Assembly (NCBI GenBank): GCA_024195265.1 | Contig: JAJLRJ010000006.1 | Location: 14,753,639 to 14,817,638 of the forward strand | Direction of reading: 5' to 3' | DNA: 64,000 nucleotides | DNA from: Dendrophyllia cribrosa | Taxonomy: Eukaryota > Cnidaria > Anthozoa > Scleractinia > Dendrophylliidae | Shown here: one piece after another, positions 21,058-31,195 of the stretch | Layout of the letters: each line of letters begins with the position of its first letter | Position numbering within the stretch: the first letter of the stretch is position 1 | Translations under genes and position numbers: made by a program | Notes under the pieces: model-generated | The model's database searches: none | Seen by the model: the letters and a program-made list of their open reading frames with translations, nothing else | What the model was told of the DNA's origin: nothing

Positions 21058-22296
21058 CAGGGACGGTGGAGCGTATTTTGCATTGGGGGGGCTAAAATTG
21101 AGCGCCTATGGCGCGAACCTCTAGGGGGGTCTGCCCCCCTCTCCAGAAAATTTTGAAAACAGGACGCTCGGAAATGCTATTTCCGGCCTTTTCCTCGATA
21201 AATGTTTAAAGAATTTAACGAGTGAAATGGCCCAAATTTTAAGCGTTTTATTAGTTAAACAGGATGAATTTTAGCAAAAGGCAAGACTGTCAGCTCCACG
21301 TGCAGCCATACAAAGACTCTACTGATCAGATCATGTTCACAGGCAAAGAGACAAACACCTGTCCCTAACATTGGCAAAATCAGTAACGACCTTATCAATG
21401 TCAACTTCCTTATGTTTATGGATGTGGAGAATTGCGAGAGAGCAAAGCCTCTCGTCACTCATTGTGCTGCGAAGTGGGGTTTTAAGCAGACAAATGGCAT
21501 ACAACAAAGTTTATAAGAATGGAGGTCTTATCGAATTCGCTCTAATGAAAGACTGACGCAGGTACAATTTAAACGGAGCAATCGATAGCCTTGACTGAAA
21601 ACATAATTCAGCTCTCTGTAGCAGGTTACATAGCTCTGAAGAAGCTACAACGTCAAACTACTTATAAAGTGGGATCAATAGAACAACCGTGACGGAAAAA
21701 AAACATCATGACAGATGTTTTACTTCTTATTTGTTACATGATACATAATTATATAACTTAATACATATATCCCAGCCATACGTATATTCTGGCCTTAGTG
21801 CGTACACTAAATTGTTTTATTACAAACGTTCGACGTGTGTAGCAAGAGGGAGAATGTTCAACTTGAAATTACTGGTGTAAAATCACTTGTGTTACATTAA
21901 GATGCTAATCTTGACAGCATAGGACAAATTTCAACTATAAAACAAATTGACAAATCGGAGAGTGATTTTACATCTAAAATCACAACGAAAAGGAACTTTT
22001 CAGTCTTCAAAAGCAAAAGGAAACAAAAATTAACGCCCGAGGGCGAAGTATGAAGTCTGAAGTCTGAAGTCTGAAGTCTGAAGTCTGAAGTCCGAAGTCT
22101 GAAGTCTGAAGTCCCTCCTCGGCTTTCGTACATTTTGGTTTGTTTTTCCTTCTGTTAGTTTTCTTTTTTTATGTTTTATGGGTTTTTTAATTTTTTATTT
22201 ATTTTTACATTTTTATTTTTTGATTGAAATTGGGGGGGCTAAAGCCCCCCCCCCCCCCCCCCAGCCCCCCCAGCCCCCCCGGCTCTGCCGTGCCTG
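21058..22296 (-). mobile_element. Internally deleted hAT element
   Basis: The left end CAGGGACGGTGGAGC and right end (minus strand) CAGGCACGGCAGAGC are related and begin with CAG. Both lead into GGGGGGGCT tracts. On the minus strand, 21310-21500 encodes LRSTMSDERLCSLAILHIHK then EVDIDKVVTDFANV, the hAT C-terminal dimerisation signature, followed by a stop. The catalytic part is missing. A 7-bp tgaagtc microsatellite lies at 22050-22112, and a C-rich tract of about 18 sits just inside the right end (about 22245-22262). Confidence 0.65.
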
Positions 22297-22567
22297 AGTT
22301 TGATTTTGAAAAATTGGGCTCGTGCACAGTTTACTAATCTCACAAAGAAAATGGAGCCAAGCAACTGTTTGTTGAATACTCTAAATTATTTCACTTGCTT
22401 CAAACTTAGTAAAAAGTCATTTTTCTGGCTACAAAGAAAACTGGCCAACAGTTAAAAGTCTTGTTATCAAAAGCAATATGGCAAGCTATGAAAAATCGAA
22501 AAATGTCCAATATCGAATGAAAATAGAAGCAAAAATTACTTATGAAATGTACAATAAGAGAGCTTAA

Positions 22568-23623
22568 AGGGAACCTCCGATCCATTGTCATAACAAATTG
22601 ACGTTAACTTGTTGGAAATAAAGTCGAAATTTCGATTATGTTAATAACAAATGGAAATATTTTTTCAGTGTACAAAAAAATGGATATTAATTTCGCCTGT
22701 TCAGTTTGCTTTTAAATTTCCCGATCGCCGCCATTTTGAATATTTATGACGTGTTACGGTTGCCGCCATTGTTAAGAATCGAGTTCATTAGACAACCGTA
22801 ACACGTCATAAATATTCAAAATGGCGGCGCGCGGGAAATTTAAAAGCGAAAATAGGCGATATTCATATCCATTTTTTTCTACACTTAAATTATATTTGCA
22901 CTTGTTTTTTTAAAAATAATTAAATTTAGACGTTATCTCCAACATCAAAGCGGGAGAGAGTTCTGGGCAAGAGGAGTTACGGCATTTTTTGATGTCAGAG
23001 TTACGCACGTCAACTCCAGTTGTTACCAGAGCAAGCCAACATCGGAAGTGTTCAAGGAGCAAGAAGAAGAGAAGAAGCGCAAGTACCAGCAGCGGGTGTT
23101 AGATGTAGAAATGGGTTCGTTTACACCTTTAGTGTTTGGAACCAATAGCGGAATGGGAAAGGAGTGTCAGCGGTTCTTAAAGCATCTCGCAGACAGGATA
23201 GCTCAGAAAAATACCGAGCCTTATCATATTGTAATCACTTGGCTCAGGACACAGATTTCGTTTGAACTCTTAAGATCGGTACATGCATGCGTTAGAGGTT
23301 CGCGAACGCCGTTTCGTAGCAAGATAGAGCAATCCTTAGACTGTAAAATAAATGTAGCTAGTGCGGATATTTGAAATACACGGTTTATATGCTTTTATAC
23401 TCAGGGCGTTTTATGGACACTGGTTTAGCCGTCATTAGTATAATTCGATTGTATAATTTTAATATCTCTGCATCATGGAATTTGTAATTTTATAGAATTT
23501 TGAATTTTTATTATCAATTATTTCTATTTTTATTTATGTAATTAAGATATTTTTTAAACTGTTAATAAAGCTTTCATTATTATTAAATTTAACCTCAATT
23601 TGTTATGACAATGGAGGTTCCCT
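22568..23623. mobile_element. TTAA-flanked MITE carrying a LINE insertion
   Basis: The ends are AGGGAACCTCC...GGAGGTTCCCT with TTAA directly outside (22564-22567, 23624-23627). The same family occurs without the insertion at 46587-47003. Internal arms contain matched cgccattttgaatatttatgac blocks. TTAA duplication suggests a piggyBac/Kolobok-type mobiliser (inference). Confidence 0.75.
22929..23581 (+). pseudogene. 5'-truncated LINE insertion with ORF C-terminus
   Basis: The segment is flanked by the 10-base duplication ATTAAATTTA (22919-22928 and 23582-23591) and ends with aataaagctttcattatt, a LINE-like tail. From 22931 to the stop at 23372-23374 it is one open frame: WARGVTAFFDVRVTHVNS, VFKEQEEEKKRKYQQRVLDV, GSFTPLVFGTNSGMG, then an Arg-rich end. 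The FFDVRV...FTPLVF...GMG arrangement is a conserved C-terminal region I associate with retroelement ORFs in cnidarian genomes, though I cannot name the clade. The upstream RT is missing, as expected for a truncated copy. Confidence 0.65.
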
Positions 23624-24700
23624 TTAAGCTTTGATTTTCGTTATCCAAACCGTTTTATCTAGTATAAAAACAGTTTTTACGATTTCTTTTAATAGGTTGC
23701 CATGTTTCTTCTAATATCCTTCATGTGTACTCTGTCTCGTGCAAGAATTTTAAAGATTTAAGGCTGGTTTCACTGGCGACAGAAATATTAGTACAAACAT
23801 ATAAAGAATGAACACACTTCCTTACGCTGTCTTCGTTGGAATTGACACGGCATGAGCATTAGCACAAGAGAAATAACTTGGTCATTTTTTTTGTGATTAC
23901 GTCATTTCGCATTAATTGCTAATGAGCACAACATAAGAAGAACAAGTATGTTTCTTCTTCTTATATTGTGCCATTTGAGAAAACCAGCGTTAAATCGTGC
24001 GGTTCGTTACAATTTCTTTGCACGAGATGTTGTATACTTTTTTGGCGGGTTTACATTTTAAGTTGTATTCCTTGCAATTTTTTTTTTATCAAACAATTTT
24101 CCAAGGGTTGCCAAAATTGTTACCAGGGGATACGCTGTGCAAATTTTTCCAAATTTTCCCGCCAATAGACTTAGTACATATAGAAAGAGAAATTTTGTCA
24201 CACCTTTTTGTTAGTTGAATGATTTTTACTTTATTCAATATAAATAAGAAAGAGAGAATAAAGAATACAATGAAACTGAAAGCAGTTTTTATTGTTTTTG
24301 ACTTCTAATTATTAAATACAATATACATTAGTGAATATTAAAAAATAAAGAACAGTGCATGCATATTTAATACAACATCACTACATATTGAAAAGTAGCT
24401 TTGCAAAATGAAAAAAGAAAACGACGCATGCGTATTTTGGGCGCCCCATTTTTTTTAAGTCTTTTGGCGGGAAAATTGTAGAAATTTTAACAACATTTAC
24501 CATAGAAAAAAATATTTGAATAAGTTGAGTAAAATAAGCTTTTTGATAAGCAATTGACAATAAAATAATCGCTGAGAAAGAATTGTACTGAATAGTTACA
24601 AAAAGTTTTCAAACTAAAAATGTCTAGTTTTCTGAGCTATAAATTGAGTATTTGTGTTTCTGTCCTTCAAAACTTTATTCATGGCAAGTTTTCACGGTAA
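23624..24700. other. AT-rich, no gene seen
   Basis: Short frames at 23968-24218 overlap in several frames and lack coding character. Confidence 0.4.
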
Positions 24701-24868
24701 AATAGACCAATTCCGATATATTAAAATTCATACTTGGCTCCGAGGCTTAGGGGAATAAAACAAAAGAAATCACATCGAGGTTCAGGTATGAATAATTTAT
24801 TTATTTTGTTTTATTCCCCTAAGCCTCGGAGCCAAGTATGAATTTTAATATATCAGAATTGGTCTATT
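24701..24868. mobile_element. Foldback element, ~75-bp arms
   Basis: AATAGACCAATTCCGATATA is inverted at the right end, and the arms continue through cttggctccgaggcttag. The AATAGACC start is shared with elements at 31196 and 47311. Confidence 0.65.
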
Positions 24869-25054
24869 GCTTTTGACTGCTACAACAGATACAATACAAT
24901 AATTTTTCGTGGATTTGAAAGCATTGATTTATCTTTTCAAACAATCGTAAATCGATCAGAAAGATTAATAAATCTGATATCCCCGATTGAAAGGCCGATA
25001 AAATGCTTATTTTACGCATTGGTGAGGTTTTCTAGAAAATGCACTGTTGTTTAA

Positions 25055-25286
25055 AGCCTGGTTTCCATATAATCGCAACAATCGCAGAAAAAAGTGTTGT
25101 GCAACCCTTGCGATCATATGGAAACCAGATCGCTGCGTTCCTTGCGATTGCGATCGCAGAGATAGAATTTTTTCTATCTCTGCGATCGCAATCGCAACGA
25201 TCGCAACGTTTTGGTTTCCATATGGTCGCAAGAATCGCAGCGATCGTCGATCGTAACGATCGCTGCGATTATATGGAAACCAGGCT
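25055..25286. mobile_element. Foldback MITE with TAA duplication (copy 1)
   Basis: The ends are AGCCTGGTTTCCATATAATCG and its complement, with nested cgatcgcaacgatcgc palindromes inside. TAA flanks both ends. A second copy lies at 41679-41931. Confidence 0.75.
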
Positions 25287-25504
25287 TAAGATGTCGGCAA
25301 AACAGCTTGATGAAGATTTGTAAAGAAACAAATATATGTAGTCTCTAGGGACTTAAATTACATCCATGTGCGTGAAAAATTGCGAAGACAAAATTGTCAT
25401 GGTCTGAATTGAATACTTAAGTGTAGTTTGGCTCGTGTTGTAATTTGCATTTTTTTTACACATTGGTTTTCAAGAAAATGTACTGTTTTCCAGGGGAAGT
25501 CGCA

Positions 25505-25828
25505 ATGGCGAAACACCCGAGCGAATCGTGCTTATCCTTGGAGGCAATTCTAGACGGAGAATTGTCGTCTATTTTTTCTGCAGGGCAAGTCCTGAAAGTC
25601 GCAGTTGAGTCACGTCTCTTCGCTATGGGCGATTTTTTTCGCGATCTCGCGTGTTTTGCTCCCTCGACTATCTCTGAGAGTCATTTGAAACTATCCACTG
25701 TCTTTTTAAGACGGAAGCCCATAAGACCACCATCTAATCATAAATGCTTTTCCAAAACTCACCTCCTGAAACAATTTTTGAAGAGATTGATGGTGTCTGC
25801 CACATTCTTCCATTTCGTGTCTGTCTGA
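25505..25828 (+). CDS. Hypothetical short ORF
   Basis: A 107-codon frame with plausible amino-acid composition (MAKHPSESCLSLEAILDGEL, FAMGDFFRDL). A rival coding-like reading starts near 25744 in another frame, so it may be a frameshifted retroelement or gene fragment. No family is recognised. Confidence 0.2.
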   Translation: MAKHPSESCLSLEAILDGELSSIFSAGQVLKVAVESRLFAMGDFFRDLACFAPSTISESHLKLSTVFLRRKPIRPPSNHKCFSKTHLLKQFLKRLMVSATFFHFVSV

Positions 25829-26029
25829 CATTGACCTGGAGATTAATTATTCTCTTTATTATTATTTTTATTATTATTATGGTTACATGTATGTCGATTA
25901 TAAGCGCTCTTACGATTATGCTTTTAGTCGCTTCCACTGAGACGGAGCGATTTTAGAATTCCCGGCCACTTATTTACGTATCCCTCAACGTTTTGAAAAA
26001 CGAGAAATGAAAACAAAAGCCTAGTATTC

Positions 26030-26291
26030 TACTGTTCAAATTTTGTTATCTTTCATCCTTACCAAAAACTGATAAATTGTCAAGTGCAAATAAAGTTAAT
26101 TGACTACAACACCAATAAATTTCCTTTCCTTGAACGTAAAAAATATGTGAAATATATGGGCGTACTGATTGACAGTAATCTTACATGGAAACCACCAAGA
26201 TTAGTAACATATTAGCGTTATATCGCGCACTTGAGACACTTCGTACCCCTGAGTACGCTGTTAAATATTTACAATCGCTGATTTCCCCATA
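26030..26291 (+). pseudogene. CR1-like LINE RT fragment, part 1
   Basis: It encodes NFVIFHPYQKL and KKYVKYMGVLIDSNLTWKPP. The 'KYLGVxIDxxLTWxxH' block follows the catalytic region of CR1/L2-type reverse transcriptases. The reading proceeds, with a frame slip, to KYLQSLISP and is interrupted at 26292 by the split-repeat element. It resumes at 29061. Confidence 0.7.
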
Positions 26292-26320
26292 ACTATTTAC
26301 AGCGGTCTTACCCAAAGCGA

Positions 26321-26329
26321 TATAAAAGG
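26321..26329 (+). promoter_or_regulatory. TATA box in repeat A1
   Basis: TATAAAAGG lies about 60 bases upstream of the ATG at 26388. The same motif is in A2 near 28817. It could drive transcription of the element from its left end. Confidence 0.55.
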
Positions 26330-26387
26330 AGTCACCTCAAGGAATAAATTATCACTTCGAGAAAGAAGTTGTTCGTTCAACTCGATC

Positions 26388-26594
26388 ATGGCCGAAGCGA
26401 ACCAAGATTTACAAGCTCCAGAAGCTGAAGTGCCTCAAGTGCCTCAAGTCCAGCAGCCTGCTCAGGATAATGTGCAACAGCCTGCTCCTCCTGGCGCCGC
26501 TCAAGGGGTAGTTTTCTTGCCTTTTTCTTTGTTCCCATTTCCGTGGTTTCTTCCTCCGCCCACGTGTCATTTATTTCATAGTGGTCTTCTCTGA
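26388..26594 (+). CDS. Short N-terminal ORF of the split-repeat element
   Basis: The first ATG after the TATA box opens a frame starting MAEANQDLQAPEAEVPQVP with repeated VPQVP/QQPA motifs, Pro/Gln/Ala-rich and acidic. After about 40 codons it meets a donor-like CAAG|gtagtt and then loses coding character. It is probably the remnant start of the ORF of the autonomous parent. No domain is recognisable. Confidence 0.35.
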   Translation: MAEANQDLQAPEAEVPQVPQVQQPAQDNVQQPAPPGAAQGVVFLPFSLFPFPWFLPPPTCHLFHSGLL

Positions 26595-26670
26595 CTCCGG
26601 AGCAGAGGTTGGTTTTTCGTGGCAATTGTTTTTCACGTTTCCTTGCTCTTCCTAGTGTTTTTGTTAGTTA

Positions 26671-27460
26671 CAGGGACGCAAATTGCTAAATTACTCGTTC
26701 CCTGGTATTTTATAGTTGTGGCTCCAGAGCAGAAGTTATTTATGGCATTTGGCATTTACCTGACTCTGTCGAGCGTTTTGTTTGTTACAGGGACGCAAAT
26801 TGGTAAATTACTCGTTCCCTGGTATTTTATAGTTGTGGCTCCAGAGCAGAAGTTATTTACGGCATTTGGCATTTACCTGACTCTGTCGAGCGTTTTGTTA
26901 GTTACGGGGACGTAAATTGCTAAATTACTCGTTCCCTGGTATTTTATAGTTGTGGCTCCAGAGCAGAAGTTATTTACGGCATTTGGTATTTACCTGACTC
27001 TGTCGAGCGTTTTGTTAGTTACGGGGACGTAAATTGCTAAATTACTCGTTCCCTGGTATTTTATAGTTGTGGCTCCAGAGCAGAAGTTATTTACGGCATT
27101 TGGTATTTACCTGGCTCTGTCGAGCGTTTTGTTAGTTACAGGGACATAAATTGCTAAATTACTCGTTCCCTGGTATTTTATGGTTGTGGCCCCAGAGCAG
27201 AAGTTATTTACGGCATTTGGTATTTTCCTGACTCTGTGGAGCGTCTTTTTTTGTCAGTTACAGGGACATAAATTGCTAAATTACTCGTTCCCTGGTATTT
27301 TATGGTTGTGGCTCCAGAGCAGAAGTTATTTACGGCATTTGGTATTTACCTGGCTCTGTCGAGCGTTTTCTTAGTTACAGGGACGCAAATTGCTAAATTA
27401 CTCTTTCCCTGGTATTGTATTGTTTGTGGCTCCAGAGCAGAAGTGTTTATTACGGTTTGT
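26671..27460 (+). repeat. 117-bp tandem repeat, about 7 copies
   Basis: Each unit contains aaattgctaaattactcg, ttccctggtattttatag, ctccagagcagaagttattt and ctctgtcgagcgtttt. 117 is 39 codons, so some copies read in frame as a hydrophobic 39-residue repeat. In several units a CAA has become TAA. Confidence 0.85.
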
Positions 27461-28730
27461 TGGTTACATATACTCGTATCTGTTTTATCTTGCTTACTGG
27501 TAAATTATTTATCTGTTTTCCGCTATATTTGTTCGTTTCCTGCTGCCTACTTGTTTTCGGCTATTTATTTAATTGCTTTCTGTTTTGTTCAATGTTTGGC
27601 GCCTCTAGCCCCATGGCTTAAGTTTGTTTTGCGGGAATTTTCTATCTCAATCCTATGTCTGGGTGTTATTTCGTTGTCAGGAAGTATCCTGGTTGTGCAA
27701 GTATATTTTGTGTTAATGCAGTTAAAGTTGTTTTTTATTATAGGTTATAATTTTCACTATATTTTTGCCTATGCGTATTTTGTTTTGTCTCGATTTTATT
27801 TCTTCTCCGTTTTGCTTCTCGTTTTGTTTTATTGTGTCATGCTGCGTCTATGGATTTATTTGTTGTATGGCCGTTTTTGTTTCCTGGCCTTGTTTAAGGT
27901 TTTAATTATCACGTTTTGGCTTATTCTATTCAGCCTCTATTGTTCTTTGCCCCTTGTTTTTAGCCCCTTTTTTCACCGCTGCTCTTTAGAATTTGTTTTA
28001 TGCATGCGCACATCCTTTTGCACCTCCTTTATTCTGTATTTGCATATATCCTTGTTCCCTTCGCTTCAAGCCTATTTTCCTTTACGCGTGTTTATGTTTC
28101 GCCTTCCTTTATTCCCTTACTCTTGGAATGACTGTTTGGAACGGGAATCTTATTCCCTCTCGGATTACCGGGGCTCCAAGCTGTCATTCCCTGAGTCCCG
28201 TCGCGCTTGCCCCTTTTACCCTCTCACACGCCTTTTCTTTTGTCTTTCCCTTGTAGCCTCCCATTAAGCGCCTTCTAGTCGGTCATTTTTTTTTTTTCCA
28301 TTCCATACTGGGAGATGTCGGATTATTTCAACCCTATTAGCCATTCTGCTCCCCACCTGCGTTGGGTTTGTTATAGGTGTATGCCTTTAGACGTGACTCA
28401 GGGAATGACAGAGCCCTGCAACAAGCATATTTCTCCAGCTTTCCTTAAAGAAGTCCTTCACGGCTCCTCTAGCGTCCTCTCCCCCAAAACGTCCCCTACC
28501 CCAGTAATAGGCGTGTTTTAGAATGGGACAGGACTCTGTGTTGGCCCCACTACTGCTTCTTTTAGTCTGGAGTCTCTTATAGTTTAGTATGGGTATTTTA
28601 AATTGGGGTCCTTAGTTTAGTGTGGGTATTTTATGTTGGGGTCCTTAGTTTAGTCTGGGTGTTTAAGATTGCGGTCCTTAGTCAAGTCTCGGTTGTTTGT
28701 GTTACGGGGAACCCGTTTGCATCTTTTCTG
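27461..28730 (+). other. T-rich interior of the split-repeat element
   Basis: Strongly T-rich sequence gives a 321-codon hydrophobic frame (27302-28267) that is more likely compositional than coding. A 36-bp tandem repeat (tagtttagtntgggtatttt type) occupies about 28575-28680. Confidence 0.5.
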
Positions 28731-28762
28731 TGGCCGCCATTCTTCCATAACTCAAAGGAGTA

Positions 28763-28810
28763 TGGGTAAGACCGGTGTAAATAGGATACTATTTACAGCG
28801 GTCTTACCCA
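28763..28810. repeat. Palindromic B1/A2 junction, candidate recombination site
   Basis: Two 22-bp arms (28763-28784 and 28789-28810) are inverted copies with a single mismatch around a 4-bp centre, gata. The arms begin TGGGTAAGACC and end GGTCTTACCCA. The left element end carries only the right arm and the right end only the left arm, as for a circle-junction site cut at its centre. Confidence 0.7.
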
Positions 28811-29060
28811 AAGCGATATAAAAGGAGTCACCTCAAGGAATAAATTATCACTTCGAGAAAGAAGTTGTTTGGTTCGTACTTGCTCATGCGTCGCGTTCAG
28901 CCTTGTGTCATCTTGCCTGTACTCCGCTCCTTTTGGTCACTTTCTATCCCGCCCTTCCCTCCCTTTGTATACTAACTTTTTGCCTCCGTATTCGAAAGTG
29001 GCCGCCATTCTTCCATAACTCAAAGGAGTATGGGTAAGACCGGTGTAAATAGGATACTAT

Positions 29061-29422
29061 CGTACGGACTAATCGCTTTGGGACAGGCCTCTAAATCAAA
29101 TTTACAAAATCTTACAGCCTTACGGAAATGCGCTCTCCGTTTCATACTTTTTTCTTCATACAGAGACCATGCCCTTCCTCTTTTTATTTCATCTAGCATT
29201 TTACCCTTAGAAATGGTTTCCTTCAAAAACAGTTTCTGTGTTTATGCATGATGTTGCCAGTGACTCTGTACCCTCAAACCTTTGTGATCTCTTTACTCAC
29301 TCCAATCAAATACACTCCTACCATACCAGGTTATCTTTATCTGATAATTTGTTTGTAAAACCTTCAAGATTAAACTCAATGAGAGACTCTATTCCAGATT
29401 CGGCCCAAAATTGTGGAACTCT
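29061..29422 (+). pseudogene. CR1-like LINE fragment, part 2
   Basis: It resumes the frame left at 26291 as SYGLIALGQASKSNLQNLTA and ALRFILFSSYRDHALPLF, typical of the thumb/C-terminal region of cnidarian CR1-like RTs. A stop and frame slips follow, and the segment ends near an FGPKLWNSL-like motif where another insertion begins. Confidence 0.7.
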
Positions 29423-29700
29423 CTTAGTACCTTGTATTATAATTGCTTAGATAGCATAGAGAGCAAATCTTTAACAACTTTATGTGAAGTTATAGATTTG
29501 CTATAATAGCAAAAATGTGGCAAATATAAATGCAAATGTCATTTTTGCTTCATATTTACAGGTAAATATAACAGAAACAAATAATTCTGTTTACATCCAC
29601 TTTGCAGCCTGTGCAAATTTGGTACAAATTTAGAGCCCTAAATTTGCTTCATATTTTGCTCCACTTGCAAACTTGCAAATTGATTAAATACGCTTTTTCG
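29423..29700. mobile_element. AT-rich insertion in the LINE
   Basis: It separates the 'LWNS' motif from the downstream reading SRELSRKKFKNKIHST of the same LINE. It contains inverted aaatttg/caaattt words (29460-29690). Borders are approximate and no class is assigned. Confidence 0.4.
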
Positions 29701-29929
29701 TCCAGTGACCTCCTCTCGGGAACTTTCTCGAAAGAAATTTAAAAATAAAATTCATAGTACTATTTTAAATATTTTGGCGTCTGAGGATGATTATGTTGAT
29801 TTGCCTACCCTCCTTAAAAAAATTGCTATTTTATAACTTAATTTTATGTTTTCTTTCTGTAATATATACTCCCTGATTATAACTTATTTTCTTTTTTTGT
29901 CGTAAATATTATCTTTTGTTAAATACAGG
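29701..29929 (+). pseudogene. CR1-like LINE fragment, part 3 (ORF end and 3' UTR)
   Basis: It encodes LSRKKFKNKIHSTILNILAS followed by EDDYVDLPTLL and a stop, the usual end of this LINE ORF, then AT-rich 3' UTR. The UTR is broken at about 29930 by the poly(G)-started insertion and continues at 31028. Confidence 0.6.
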
Positions 29930-30969
29930 GGGGGGGGGGGGGGGGGGGGGGGGGGAAGCAACTTCCCATACACTCTCTTAAGTGAAATCCAAACGATGTT
30001 CTCACAACTTGCAAAACAATCATGGAGGCATCAGTCAGCGGATTCGTGTTCTACGCACGAGCAGAGTTTGTCAATCCCGAAGTGCAAACAAAACAAAAAA
30101 CATGGCGGCCGATGCGAGTGCGATTTCGGTGGCTTCTCTTTAGTTTATTCAACGATTTTTTTCTTTAGAACCCCTTCAATTAGGAAAATTTACTTCTTCA
30201 CGAAGGTCGTTTTTAATGCACAGTAGTTTCTCCGAGATCAAGGTAAGGCAACATTTTTTATGTAGCACTTTTTGCGGGTCGAATGAAATAACGTGTTTTT
30301 TCAATTTTCTTTTCTTCTGATCTCCCCAACCCAAAACATCGCGCTGATATACAGGAAAGTTTGCAAAAGCAGTTTTTCGTGTTTCGGCGAGAAGAACACG
30401 TTTCCAGTAGATATTGTGTTGAATCGTGAAACTGGTCGGTTGAAGAGGCGATGTTTGTCGCGATGTTTTAGAGCCACTGAACCCGCATTTTAATGGCAAC
30501 AGATAGAGGTCCTGAGGCGAATAAATAAAACTGATTATAACTGAATCCCAAAACTCGGGTATCCTACGGTACATCGAAAACAACTTGACATATTTGGGTT
30601 CCCGTGAATAAACGAATTATCGAGCAAACTGGCTATGCGTTCAACTCGTATCTGTAATTTGTGCGAGTTGTGATTTGTACCTTGACGGGAAGCTTCAGAG
30701 CCATTAGGGAACGAGTCATCATCTCTGAACGTTTTCTCAACTTTACTTCGCGATAATAGCACCAACAAAAAGGCCAACAAATACACAGATTTAACAGAGA
30801 TCGGCATATTTTTAACTTTCGAAAACACCTAACAACACAGGCCGTCTGGTCGGCCGTCTGTCAAATTTAACGCGGGAAATAAGCGCCCGCTCAAAAAGAC
30901 GCCGCTGACCAGGAAGAGCGCTTTGCTAGTTGTGAGAACATCGTTTCTCGGTCCCAGGCCTTTTTTCTA

Positions 30970-31027
<58 letters not shown>
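29930..31027. mobile_element. Insertion bounded by poly(G) and poly(C)
   Basis: It starts with about 26 G and ends with about 55 C. Just inside, AAACGATGTTCTCACAACT (29990-30009) is inverted at 30934-30953. The LINE 3' UTR continues on both sides. No transposase is seen, and the interior is CpG-richer than its surroundings, particularly 30840-30950. Confidence 0.5.
30590..30828 (-). CDS. Candidate signal-peptide exon, unknown protein
   Basis: Minus strand from 30828: a short basic start, then a strong hydrophobic stretch (VYLLAFLLVLLS), then a polar, Ser/Asn/Arg-rich segment. This is what a secreted or type II membrane protein start looks like. It follows a CpG-rich promoter-like region (30840-30950). 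A convincing donor is not found, and the frame stops at 30535. It may be a host exon captured by the surrounding insertion, or chance. Confidence 0.25.
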
Positions 31028-31165
31028 TGGTAAAATAATTATTTTTGTATATATACATTGTAAATTACCTGAGCTGTTAATTATAATTTTGCTGTCACCA
31101 CCCGCCGCGATTAGCCTGTGCTATTTGCGGGTGGTGTCATGTTGAAAATCAATAAAAATTGCAAC
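31028..31165 (+). mobile_element. LINE 3' UTR end
   Basis: It contains a hairpin, caccacccgc...gcgggtggtg, and finishes aaaatcaataaaaattg. It is placed as the 3' end of the CR1-like LINE because such a hairpin-plus-short-repeat tail suits that class and the sequence continues the interrupted UTR. Confidence 0.45.
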
Positions 31166-31195
31166 CTTGTTCCCAGGGTCTCTCATCATAAGCAG

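Larger units (their letters stand above)
26292..29060 (+). mobile_element. Non-autonomous element with split direct repeats (tyrosine-recombinase-retrotransposon-like)
   Basis: Four repeat blocks lie in the order A1 (26292-26373), internal part, B1 (28730-28792), A2 (28788-28869), about 128 unique bases, B2 (28998-29060). A1 and A2 are 82 bp each and B1 and B2 63 bp each, essentially identical. This A1...B1A2...B2 layout is the split-direct-repeat form described for Ngaro/PAT-type DIRS-order retrotransposons. The B1/A2 junction is a near-perfect palindrome (28763-28810). Both outer ends share ACTAT with the junction, and deleting the element restores the host LINE reading across one ACTAT. 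No RT or tyrosine recombinase is encoded, so it would depend on a partner. The interior holds a short ORF and a 117-bp tandem array. It could instead be two tandem DNA elements sharing an end, the second deleted. Confidence 0.6.

Noticed and set aside
27302..28267. 321-codon hydrophobic ORF that could be a multi-pass membrane protein
   Set aside because: The region is extremely T-rich and starts inside a tandem repeat. Phe/Leu/Tyr excess follows from composition, and no family motif is present.
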